From assembly GCA_017744365.1 (NCBI GenBank), contig JAGIBL010000002.1:496001-560000 (forward strand): DNA of 64,000 bases, in the 5' to 3' direction. Position 1 is the stretch's first letter. Each line of letters begins with the position of its first letter. Shown piece by piece: positions 42,493 through 49,588 of this stretch. The notes beneath the pieces were generated by a model. The model was given only the letters and a program-made list of their open reading frames with translations. It made no database searches and had not been told where the DNA came from. The stretch is from Nocardioidaceae bacterium. Lineage in GTDB: Bacteria; Actinomycetota; Actinomycetes; Propionibacteriales; Nocardioidaceae. The position numbers and the translations under genes are program-made.

Positions 42493-43392
42493 CTAGCCCA
42501 CCTCTGCGAACACGACTTCGCTGATCGCGGTCGTGTTCCGCGGCCCGCGGCGCACCTCGAGGATCTCCAGGGTCACCTCGTCGGTCTCCGTGCGCGGGAC
42601 CCGGACCGTCTGCACCGCGCGGTTCTCCGGGTCCGGGTCGAACTTCTGCACGACGCTTTCGCCGTCCCCGAACGTCCAGCGCACCCGGGTGATCCGGTTG
42701 TTCTCGACGTACCGGTCGGCACCGCTCTTCGCGTCGGTCTTCGCGTAGCCCGGGATCAGCCCCACCTCGGCCAGCTCGACGTCGTCGTCGAAGGCGAAGG
42801 TCAGCTTCTCCCCGGTCGCCGGGCCGTCGCAGCGCCAGGCCGTGGCGGCGTCGTCGTCGAGGGTCTTGCCCACGCCGTAGGTGACCCGCTCACCGGCGGA
42901 GTCGACGCTCGGCCGCGAGACGCAGTCCGCGGTCGCCTCGGCCGCCCGGATCGGCTGGACCGGGCCGTCCCAGGCACCGGCCACCGGACGGGCGCGCTCG
43001 GTCTTGGTGGGCTTGCTCGAGGGCCGGTCGGTGCCGCGGCTCGGCGACCCGGTGCCCTCGGTCGTGCCCGAGGTGCCGGTGACATCGGGGCCGCCGTCGT
43101 CCGAGGCGAGCTTGCCGACGCCGTACGCGCCGAGGACCAGCAGCAGCGCGAGCCCGGTCAGCAGCAGGGGAAGGCCCCAGCGCGAGGCACGGACCTGGTC
43201 GAGCAGCCGGGCCGGGTGCTCGCCGTGGCTGCTGTGCGCGCCGACGGTGACGATCTCCTGGGGCTCGAGCTGGCCGACCTGGCCCGACTCGAGGGCGCGC
43301 CGGTATGCCTCGGCGTAGGCAGCGGCGTACTCCTCGGGGACCTCAGGGGGAGGTGCCGGCACGGAGTCCTCCGGCTTCGGGGGGCCCGACAT
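42493..43392 (-). CDS. Membrane-anchored protein with discoidin-like (NADase-type glycan-binding) domain
   Basis: A 299-residue protein: acidic Pro/Ala-rich cytosolic N-terminus, one membrane helix (about 72-94), a Ser/Thr/Gly/Pro linker, and a C-terminal beta-sandwich of the F5/8-type seen in actinobacterial NADase-type glycan-binding proteins (TWRF-like core with DDAATAWRCDGPATGEKLTF split across 180-200). A sugar-binding surface role fits its place beside glycan genes. ATG 43392 follows TAGGCT by 7 nt (leaderless). Confidence 0.78.
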   Translation of the reverse strand: MSGPPKPEDSVPAPPPEVPEEYAAAYAEAYRRALESGQVGQLEPQEIVTVGAHSSHGEHPARLLDQVRASRWGLPLLLTGLALLLVLGAYGVGKLASDDGGPDVTGTSGTTEGTGSPSRGTDRPSSKPTKTERARPVAGAWDGPVQPIRAAEATADCVSRPSVDSAGERVTYGVGKTLDDDAATAWRCDGPATGEKLTFAFDDDVELAEVGLIPGYAKTDAKSGADRYVENNRITRVRWTFGDGESVVQKFDPDPENRAVQTVRVPRTETDEVTLEILEVRRGPRNTTAISEVVFAEVG

Positions 43393-43399
43393 GGCGGTG

Positions 43400-43405
43400 A
43401 GCCTA
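43400..43405 (-). promoter_or_regulatory. Candidate -10 for the leaderless discoidin-domain gene
   Basis: TAGGCT on the minus strand, 7 nt before ATG 43392. Confidence 0.5.
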
Positions 43406-43412
43406 CAACTCA

Positions 43413-43487
43413 GCCGAGGCGTCGCAGATGAAAGTTCAGAACGGCGCGAGGCGTCGCAGATGACACTTTCATCTGCGACGCCTCGGC
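43413..43487. repeat. Three-copy palindromic element after the sulfur operon
   Basis: A 23-bp unit with core GAGGCGTCGCAGATGA occurs at 43413-43435, as a partial direct copy (43447-43463), and as a perfect inverted copy (43465-43487). The inverted copy can pair with either direct copy, giving alternative hairpins. It lies 15 bp past the DUF1416 stop, so it may terminate that operon. The sequence is unrelated to the cluster at 29254. Confidence 0.85.
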
Positions 43488-43502
43488 GTGGGGGTCAGTG
43501 GC

Positions 43503-43799
43503 TCAGAGCGTGACGGCCACCTCGGCGATGACGCCGGTGGCGGCGGTCACCTTGCTGTCGACCGGCTCGCTCTGCGGGGCCAGCGTGCGCAGCGTCCACT
43601 CGCCCGGGCCGGCGAAGAACCGGAAGTGCCCGGTCGCCGAGGTGGGCACCTCGGCGGTGAACTCGCCGGTGCGGTCGAGCAGCCGCACGTAGGCCGTGCC
43701 GACCGGCTCGCCACCCTTGGTCACCTGACCCTGGATGATCGCCTCCTTCTTGACGTCGACACCGTCCAGGGACAGCCCGCCCTCAGTCGCGCCGCACAT
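43503..43799 (-). CDS. DUF1416 protein (SseC-like)
   Basis: A 98-residue protein of the DUF1416 family, a carboxypeptidase-regulatory-like beta sandwich that follows the cysA-type rhodanese gene across actinobacteria (SseC in M. tuberculosis). It begins MCGATEGG with a conserved Cys2. Its ATG overlaps the rhodanese stop as TGATG. Role in sulfur metabolism is inferred from this invariant pairing. Confidence 0.88.
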   Translation of the reverse strand: MCGATEGGLSLDGVDVKKEAIIQGQVTKGGEPVGTAYVRLLDRTGEFTAEVPTSATGHFRFFAGPGEWTLRTLAPQSEPVDSKVTAATGVIAEVAVTL

Positions 43800-44662
43800 C
43801 AGGCGCTCTGCCCTTCGGGAAGGCCAGGCTCGTCGCCGAGCGCGATCGGAACGCCGACCAGCGAGCCGTACTCGGTCCAGGAACCGTCGTAGTTCTTGAC
43901 GTTCTCCTCGCCGAGGATCTCCTTGAGCACGAACCAGGTGTGGCTGGAGCGCTCGCCGATCCGGCAGTAGGCGATGGTGTCCTTGTTCCAGTCGACGCCG
44001 GCCTCGGTGTAGATCTCCTTGAGCTCGTCGTCGGACTTGAAGGTGCCGTCGTCGTTGGCCGCCTTGCTCCACGGCACGTTCGCGGCGGTCGGGATGTGAC
44101 CCGCGCGCTGCGCCTGCTCCTGCGGAAGGTGGGCCGGGGCGAGCAGCCGGCCGGCGAACTCGTCAGGGCTGCGCACGTCGACCAGGTTCTGGGTGCCGAT
44201 CGCGGCCACGACCTCGTCGCGGAACGCGCGGATGGACAGGTCCTGCTCGGTGGCGGTGTAGCTGGTCTTCTCGCGCGAGGTCGCGTCGGCGGTCAGCTCT
44301 CGGCTGTCGAGCTCCCACTTCTTGCGACCACCGTCGAGCAGCTTCACGTCCTGGTGGCCGTAGAGCTTGAAGTACCAGTACGCGTACGCCGCGAACCAGT
44401 TGTTGTTGCCGCCGTACAGCACGACGGTGTCGTCGTTCGCGACGCCGCGGTCCGAGAGCAGCGCCTCGAACTGGGCCTTGTTCACGAAGTCACGGCGGAC
44501 CTGGTCCTGCAGGTCGGTGGTCCAGTCGAGCTTGATGGCTCCCCGGATGTGGCCCTTGTCGTACGCGGTGGTGTCCTCGTCGACCTCGACCAGCACGACC
44601 TTGGGGTCGTCGAGGTGCTGCTCGACCCAGTCGGCGTTGACGAGAGCGGATTCGCGGCTCAT
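43799..44662 (-). CDS. Thiosulfate sulfurtransferase (rhodanese, CysA2/SseA type)
   Basis: A 287-residue two-domain rhodanese that moves sulfane sulfur from thiosulfate to a thiol or cyanide acceptor. The active-site Cys233 lies in YCRIGERSSHTW, the actinobacterial CysA loop. GGAAG lies about 7 nt before the ATG. It overlaps DUF4395 (ATGA) and DUF1416 (TGATG), and a cysteine-type leader peptide heads the operon, indicating control by sulfur or cysteine status. Confidence 0.94.
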   Translation of the reverse strand: MSRESALVNADWVEQHLDDPKVVLVEVDEDTTAYDKGHIRGAIKLDWTTDLQDQVRRDFVNKAQFEALLSDRGVANDDTVVLYGGNNNWFAAYAYWYFKLYGHQDVKLLDGGRKKWELDSRELTADATSREKTSYTATEQDLSIRAFRDEVVAAIGTQNLVDVRSPDEFAGRLLAPAHLPQEQAQRAGHIPTAANVPWSKAANDDGTFKSDDELKEIYTEAGVDWNKDTIAYCRIGERSSHTWFVLKEILGEENVKNYDGSWTEYGSLVGVPIALGDEPGLPEGQSA

Positions 44663-45138
44663 GCGACTACTTCCTTGTTGGTTGCGGTGTGAGTGGTGGT
44701 GTTCTTGGGGGCGATGCGCCGGAGCAGCAGGTACATCTCGCAGCCGAGGCAGAAGCCGAAGACCGCATTGAGCAACGCGGCTCCGAGGGCGAACCCGGTC
44801 GCGATCGCCCCCAGCAGGGTCGCGCCGGACGTGTAGCCGACCAGGGCCACCGTCGCGAAGACCAGGCCGACGGCCTGGGCGAAGCGTGGTGGCGCGGCGT
44901 CCTCGAGGTGCGAGGGCGCCGGGAGCCGCGGCCGGATCAGGGTGCGGAACAGGAACGCCGTCGGGGTGTGCTGCACGCCGGCGAACGCGCCGACGGCGAA
45001 GAACACGGTCTGTACGGCGAGCAGCACGACGGCCGGGGCCGACGGTCCGGTGACCAGCACCACCGCGAGGATCACGGCGGTGACGGAAGCGGTGAAGCGA
45101 GGGCCGCGCGGGTCGATCTGCGGCGAGCTCGTGCTCAT
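44659..45138 (-). CDS. DUF4395 membrane protein
   Basis: A 159-residue protein with four hydrophobic segments (about 18-40, 42-60, 86-105, 108-135) and a conserved FCLGCEMY near the C-terminus. DUF4395 proteins occur with rhodanese and thioredoxin-like genes and may handle sulfur compounds at the membrane. ATG 45138 is chosen because AGGAG lies 6 nt upstream; an earlier in-frame start lacks this. First structural gene after the leader peptide. Confidence 0.85.
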   Translation of the reverse strand: MSTSSPQIDPRGPRFTASVTAVILAVVLVTGPSAPAVVLLAVQTVFFAVGAFAGVQHTPTAFLFRTLIRPRLPAPSHLEDAAPPRFAQAVGLVFATVALVGYTSGATLLGAIATGFALGAALLNAVFGFCLGCEMYLLLRRIAPKNTTTHTATNKEVVA

Positions 45139-45200
45139 GGGAAGGCTCCTCAAGCGTCCTGACGGATGGTCGGTACGGGGGACGCGAACAGCCGATCTCG

Positions 45201-45239
45201 CCGGCCTTCCGGCCGGTCAGCAGGAGTCGGGGCGCCCCG
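45201..45239 (-). promoter_or_regulatory. Hairpins between the leader peptide and DUF4395: candidate attenuator
   Basis: CGGGGCGCCCCG (45228-45239), a perfect 12-bp palindrome, starts right after the leader stop codon, and CCGGCC-TTCC-GGCCGG (45201-45216) follows. Placed within the 101-nt gap, they could form alternative structures that depend on ribosome position on the leader. Confidence 0.5.
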
Positions 45240-45317
45240 TCAGGACATTCGACACAGCGACGAGCGCACGCGGCAGTGGTCCACCGCACGGCGCTTGGTC
45301 AGCATGGTCGAGAACAT
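45240..45317 (-). CDS. 25-residue cysteine-type leader peptide
   Basis: A short ORF beginning MFSTMLTKRRAVDHC and ending RVRSSLCRMS, with Cys codons at positions 15 and 22. It resembles the actinobacterial putative leader peptides (Arg/His-rich centre, Ser-rich then a late Cys) that precede sulfur-assimilation genes. ATG 45317 follows TAGGCT by 7 nt, so it is leaderless. It ends 101 nt before DUF4395, with GC-rich hairpins between. It probably senses Cys-tRNA supply by translation-dependent attenuation. Confidence 0.75.
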   Translation of the reverse strand: MFSTMLTKRRAVDHCRVRSSLCRMS

Positions 45318-45324
45318 GGCCTGA

Positions 45325-45330
45325 AGCCTA
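45325..45330 (-). promoter_or_regulatory. Candidate -10 of the leader-peptide/rhodanese operon
   Basis: TAGGCT on the minus strand, 7 nt before the leader-peptide ATG. Confidence 0.55.
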
Positions 45331-45361
45331 GGGCGCGGAGAACACCGCACGGAAATGAACA

Positions 45362-45397
45362 TCTCACTTCGTGAGACATAAGTCCAGGAAGTGAGAC
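45362..45397. promoter_or_regulatory. GTGAGA operator upstream of the sulfur operon
   Basis: TCTCAC-TTC-GTGAGA (45362-45376) is a perfect palindrome; a further GTGAGAC half-site (45391-45397) lies exactly 20 bp (two helical turns) from the GTGAGAC at 45371. Together they sit 32-67 bp upstream of the leader-peptide -10, a fitting place for an activator or repressor. Confidence 0.5.
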
Positions 45398-45410
45398 CCG
45401 ACGCGTGATC

Positions 45411-46604
45411 TCAGGCTCGTACGGCGCCGCGCAGGATCGTCTCGAACTTGTCCGTGCAGCCCTCGAGGGCGAACTCGCGCTCGGCCAGGGCGCGGGACTG
45501 CTTGCCCAGGCGGGCCTGCTCCTCGTCGTCGGCGAGGACGCCGCGCACCCAGTCCGCGGCGGCCGGGATCGAGGCCTCCTCGGGGCGCAGCACGCAGCCG
45601 TCGACCGAGGCGACCAGCTGCGAGGCGAGGTTCTCCGCCGGCATCAGGCCGAGCACGGGACGGCCCGCGCACAGGTAGGAGAGCGTCTTGGACGGCACCG
45701 AGAACGCGCCCGCGCTCTGCTCCAGCAGCACCACCAGCACGTCACCGGAGCCGAGCACCTCCGAGAGCCGCTCGTAGGGCTGGAACGGCAGCAGCGTCAG
45801 CGGCACGTCGAGCCGCTCCGCCTCCGCGCGCAGCACGTCGACGGCCGGCCCCTCGTTGACCACGACCAGCCGCACCGGGGTGCCGCCGTCGATGACCGCG
45901 CGGGCCAGCGAGACCAGCAGCGCCGGGTTGTGCTTGAGGCCCAGCGTCCCGGAGTAGAGCAGCGTGCGCACCTCGTCGAGGCCCTGCTCGCCCGACCAGG
46001 CGTTGCGGCGCGGGACCGGCACGATCTCGTCCAGCGGCGCCCAGTTCGGGATGACCGTGGTCTTGGCGTCGGTGCCCCACTCGCGGTGCACGTCGACGAA
46101 CGAGTCCGCGATCACCACCACCGCCGCGGCACGCCGGGAGACCCAGCGCTCGGCGATGGTGAACAGCGCCGCCACCAGCCGGAAGCCACGACCGAGCTTG
46201 TCGCCCGCGAAGGCCCGTACGGCGACCGCGTAGACGTCCTGGTGCCAGAGCACCCACGGCTTGCGCAGCAGCATCATGCCGAGCGAGAAGACCACCAGCG
46301 TGGGGATCTGCGCGTTCGAGAGCAGCGCCACGTCCGCCTTCGTACGACGGACCTGACCGAGCAGCTGCAGTCCCAGCCGCGCCTCGACCAGCACGCGTCG
46401 TACGAACGCGTCCTTCGCGATCGGCTCACTCGGGCCCACCGGCTCGATCACGAGCGTGTCACCCGGCTCGGCCTCCAGACGCCCCTTGCCCGACACCCAC
46501 GCCGGGCAGTAGGAGTGCGTCACGCGATGGCCGCGCCGGGCCAGCTCACGACTCAGCTCGACCTGGAACGGGTGGCCGGAGAAGTCGTGGACGAGTACCC
46601 GCAT
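45411..46604 (-). CDS. GT4-family glycosyltransferase
   Basis: A 397-residue GT-B retaining glycosyltransferase. N-terminal acceptor domain begins MRVLVHDFSGHPFQVELSRE; the C-terminal donor domain shows LLYSGTLGLKHNP and the conserved Glu region AFSVPSKTLSYLCAGRPVLG. Sugar specificity is unknown, but the adjacent epimerase and dehydratase suggest a GDP-hexose donor. ATG 46604 overlaps the epimerase stop (TGATG). Confidence 0.9.
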   Translation of the reverse strand: MRVLVHDFSGHPFQVELSRELARRGHRVTHSYCPAWVSGKGRLEAEPGDTLVIEPVGPSEPIAKDAFVRRVLVEARLGLQLLGQVRRTKADVALLSNAQIPTLVVFSLGMMLLRKPWVLWHQDVYAVAVRAFAGDKLGRGFRLVAALFTIAERWVSRRAAAVVVIADSFVDVHREWGTDAKTTVIPNWAPLDEIVPVPRRNAWSGEQGLDEVRTLLYSGTLGLKHNPALLVSLARAVIDGGTPVRLVVVNEGPAVDVLRAEAERLDVPLTLLPFQPYERLSEVLGSGDVLVVLLEQSAGAFSVPSKTLSYLCAGRPVLGLMPAENLASQLVASVDGCVLRPEEASIPAAADWVRGVLADDEEQARLGKQSRALAEREFALEGCTDKFETILRGAVRA

Positions 46605-47581
46605 CAGCCGAGGGAGCGCTTGACCTCGTCGTACACCCAGGCGTAGGTCTTCGCCAGGCCGTCGGCCAGCGTGATCGACGGCGCCCAGCCGTAGATCTCC
46701 TTGATCAGGGTGTTGTCGGAGTTGCGGCCGCGCACGCCCTGCGGGGCGTCGAGGTTGTACTCGCGCTCGCACTTGATGCCGGCGATGTCCTCGACGATGT
46801 CCACGAGCTGGTTGATGGTGACCAGCTCGTCGGAGCCCAGGTTCACCGGCTCGTTGCTCATCCCCTTGAGGATCATCTGCGATCCCTGGACGCAGTCGTC
46901 GATGTACATGAAGGAACGGGTCTGGTTGCCGTCGCCCCAGATGTCGATCGTGTGCTCACCGGTGATCGCGGCGGTGGCGATCTTGCGGCAGACGGCCGCC
47001 GGGGCCTTCTCGCGGCCACCGGTCCAGGTGCCGTTCGGGCCGTAGACGTTGTGGTAGCGGGCGACCCGGGTGGTGAGCCCGAAGTCCTCCTCGAAGTGGC
47101 GGCACATCCGCTCGGTGAAGAGCTTCTCCCAGCCGTAGCCGTCCTCGGGCTGCGCCGGGTAGGCGTCGGCCTCGACCAGCGCGGTCACGTTCGGGTCGGT
47201 CTGCTTGCCGGCGGCGTACACGCAGGCCGAGGAGGAGTAGAAGAGCCGCTCGACCTGGTGGTCGCGCGCCGCCTCGAGCAGGTGCGTGCTGGTCAGCACG
47301 GTCAGCATGCACAGCGCCTTGTTGTTCTCGATGAAGCCCATGCCGCCCATGTCCGCGGCGAGCAGGTAGACCTCGCGGGCGCCCTCGGTGGCGCTCATCG
47401 CGTTCTCCAGCTTGGACAGGTCGGCGACGACGTTGTCGACGCCCTCGTGGACCTGGTACCACTCCTCGAGCGGCTTCACGTCGGCCGAGCGAACGGTCAG
47501 GCCCTGCTTGACCAGGTCAGCGACGAGGTGACCTCCGATGAAGCCGCCACCGCCGGCCACCAGCACATCGACGTTGCTCAC
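46604..47581 (-). CDS. NAD-dependent epimerase, GDP-mannose 3,5-epimerase-like
   Basis: A 325-residue extended SDR. Rossmann motif GGGGFIGGHL (10-19), ADMGGMGFIENN, SSSACVYAAGKQ and catalytic YGWEK closely resemble GDP-mannose 3',5'-epimerase, which yields GDP-L-galactose or GDP-L-gulose. RYHNVYGPNGTWTGGREKAP is another family-like stretch. GTG 47581 has AGGAGGG 7 nt upstream. Paired with a GDP-mannose dehydratase across a 214-bp divergent region. Confidence 0.85.
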   Translation of the reverse strand: MSNVDVLVAGGGGFIGGHLVADLVKQGLTVRSADVKPLEEWYQVHEGVDNVVADLSKLENAMSATEGAREVYLLAADMGGMGFIENNKALCMLTVLTSTHLLEAARDHQVERLFYSSSACVYAAGKQTDPNVTALVEADAYPAQPEDGYGWEKLFTERMCRHFEEDFGLTTRVARYHNVYGPNGTWTGGREKAPAAVCRKIATAAITGEHTIDIWGDGNQTRSFMYIDDCVQGSQMILKGMSNEPVNLGSDELVTINQLVDIVEDIAGIKCEREYNLDAPQGVRGRNSDNTLIKEIYGWAPSITLADGLAKTYAWVYDEVKRSLG

Positions 47582-47746
47582 AGCAAGACCCTCCTGAGGT
47601 CGGTTCTGCCGAGGCGATCAGCCCCGAGACGGGTGCTGCGCGCGAGAGGCGCGCACGGGAGTTGAACGACGCATCCGACAAAACGTCACTCTAGATCGCG
47701 GCTGCCCGGCACCGCAGGCGAATCGCGGATCCGAAAAGAGCGGTTG

Positions 47747-47760
47747 TAGGACGTGTTCTA
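47747..47760. promoter_or_regulatory. KstR-like palindrome upstream of gmd
   Basis: TAGGACGTGTTCTA (minus strand TAGAACACGTCCTA) matches 12 of 14 positions of the site upstream of cysD (26963-26976). It overlaps the expected -35 region of gmd. Confidence 0.4.
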
Positions 47761-47780
47761 CCTGCTCCGGGGCGATGATC

Positions 47781-47786
47781 TAGGCT
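47781..47786 (+). promoter_or_regulatory. Candidate -10 of gmd
   Basis: TAGGCT, 9 nt before the gmd ATG; the transcript would be leaderless or nearly so. Confidence 0.4.
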
Positions 47787-47795
47787 GCGCAGACC

Positions 47796-48782
47796 ATGAA
47801 GCGCGCACTCATCACCGGCATCACCGGCCAGGACGGGTCGTACCTCGCCGAGCTGCTCCTGGACAAGGGCTACGAGGTGCACGGCCTGGTGCGGCGCGCG
47901 TCCACGCTGAACCGCACCCGGATCGACCACCTGCACGGCAACACCGCGCTGCACCTGCACTACGGCGACCTCACCGACGGCACCGCGCTGGTCAACCTGG
48001 TGCACCACATCCGTCCCGACGAGGTCTACAACCTGGGCGCGCAGAGCCACGTCAAGGTGTCGTTCTCGATGCCCGACTACACCGCCTCGACCAACGCGAT
48101 CGGCACCATGCGGCTGCTCGAGGCGATCCGCGCCGCCGGGCTGGACTGCCGGTTCTACCAGGCGTCGACCTCGGAGATGTTCGGCGCGACTCCCCCGCCG
48201 CAGAACGAGGACTCGAAGTTCCATCCGCGCTCGCCGTACGGCGCCTCCAAGCTGCAGGCGCACTGGGTGACGGTCAACTACCGCGAGGCCTACGGGCTGT
48301 TCGCGGTCAGCGGCATCCTGTTCAACCACGAGTCCCCGCGCCGCGGGGAGAACTTCGTGACCCGCAAGATCACCAAGGCCGTCGCCGCGATCGAGGCCGG
48401 CATCCAGGAGCACGTCGAGCTCGGCAACCTCGACGCCGTCCGCGACTGGGGCTTCGCGCCCGAGTACGTCGAGGGCATGTGGCGGATGCTGCAGGCCGAC
48501 GAGCCCGACGACTACGTGCTGGCCACGGGCGAGGGCCACACCGTGCGCGAGTTCTGCGAGGCCGCGTTCGCGCACGCCGGCCTGGAGTGGCGCGACCACG
48601 TCAAGTACAACGACAGCTTCGAGCGGCCCTCCGAGGTGGACGCGCTCATCGGCGACTCCTCCAAGGCCGAGCAGGCTCTCGGCTGGAAGGCCCGTACGAC
48701 GGCGCTGGACCTCGCGCGCCTCATGGTCGACGCCGACCGGGAGGACGTCGGCCGGTTCCTCGACAACGCGGAGCGTCCGTGA
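47796..48782 (+). CDS. gmd: GDP-mannose 4,6-dehydratase
   Basis: A 328-residue extended SDR converting GDP-mannose to GDP-4-keto-6-deoxymannose, precursor of fucose, rhamnose-type or perosamine sugars. [12 protein letters not shown] (6-17), the NADP-specific LVRRAST, STSEMFG, and Tyr148-x3-Lys152 in SPYGASK are all present. No GDP-fucose synthase is in the window, so the 4-keto sugar's fate is open. Overlaps the SGNH gene by GTGA. Confidence 0.95.
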   Translation: MKRALITGITGQDGSYLAELLLDKGYEVHGLVRRASTLNRTRIDHLHGNTALHLHYGDLTDGTALVNLVHHIRPDEVYNLGAQSHVKVSFSMPDYTASTNAIGTMRLLEAIRAAGLDCRFYQASTSEMFGATPPPQNEDSKFHPRSPYGASKLQAHWVTVNYREAYGLFAVSGILFNHESPRRGENFVTRKITKAVAAIEAGIQEHVELGNLDAVRDWGFAPEYVEGMWRMLQADEPDDYVLATGEGHTVREFCEAAFAHAGLEWRDHVKYNDSFERPSEVDALIGDSSKAEQALGWKARTTALDLARLMVDADREDVGRFLDNAERP

Positions 48783-49588
48783 CCGACACGGGAGCGCCGC
48801 CGACGCCGCTGCGCATCCTGGTCAAGGGCTCCTCGCTGGTGCTCAAGGTGCCCGAGCGCGCCCCGCTCCCCGGCGAGTACGCGTTCCCCCGGCACGTCGA
48901 GAACGACCTGGTGGCTCGCGGCATCCCGGTCACGGTCTGGAACGCGGGCGTCGTCGGCGAGCCGACCAGCGCCGCCTTCGCCGACTGGGAGGCCCAGGTG
49001 CTCGCGTGGGCACCGGACGTGATCGTGCTCGGCTACGGCTACTACGAGTGCATCCACGGCTTCCTGCCGCACTGGTTCGAGCGGCTGGCCAACCCCGAGA
49101 TCAGGCGCCCGGGCGTGCTGCGCGAGCTCGGTCGCACGGTGCTCGTCCGCCCGGCCTGGAAGGGCTCGGCCCAGGTGCAGCGGTTCTGGGAGCAGCGGGT
49201 GCACCGGATCCGCGCGGACCGCCTGCGCCGCCGGGTCATCCGCCGCTACGCCGCGATCATCGACCGCTCCCGCCGGGCCGGCAGCCCGCTGGTGCTGGTG
49301 CTGGACCTGCTCGGCCCGAACGAGCGGGCGGCGTCCTGGTTCCCCGGGATGGCCGGCCGGATCGCGGCGATGAACGACGCCCTGGAGGCGATGGTCGCGG
49401 GATTCGCCGACGCCGACGTCCGGATGCTCTCGGTGCGCGCCCTGGTCGGACCGGAGGCCGAGGGCGACCCGGTGCCGGACGGGCTGCACTACAACCCGCA
49501 GCTTCGCCGGCGGATCGCCAGTGCCATCGCCGACGCGGCCGCCGAGCGCTCCGCGGCGATCGGTCGCCCGGCAGTCAGCCCTCGCTGA
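48779..49588 (+). CDS. Divergent SGNH-hydrolase-like protein, copy 1
   Basis: A 269-residue protein with an SGNH-like layout but altered blocks: block I reads ILVKGSSL (Ser18/19) in place of GDSL; the block III region reads GYGYYECIH with no GxND; block V DGLHYN keeps the Asp/His pair. Its paralogue at 51087 shares these changes. Possible carbohydrate O-acyl esterase or transferase. The GTG overlaps the gmd stop; the 3' end overlaps the convergent asparagine-synthetase-like gene by 14 bp. Confidence 0.75.
   Translation: MTDTGAPPTPLRILVKGSSLVLKVPERAPLPGEYAFPRHVENDLVARGIPVTVWNAGVVGEPTSAAFADWEAQVLAWAPDVIVLGYGYYECIHGFLPHWFERLANPEIRRPGVLRELGRTVLVRPAWKGSAQVQRFWEQRVHRIRADRLRRRVIRRYAAIIDRSRRAGSPLVLVLDLLGPNERAASWFPGMAGRIAAMNDALEAMVAGFADADVRMLSVRALVGPEAEGDPVPDGLHYNPQLRRRIASAIADAAAERSAAIGRPAVSPR

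Larger units (their letters stand above)
47582..47795. other. Divergent promoter region, longest gap in the window
   Basis: 214 bp between the epimerase and gmd. It holds a KstR-like palindrome (47747-47760), a -10 for gmd (47781) and the epimerase ribosome site. I see no ORF or RNA gene in it. Confidence 0.6.
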
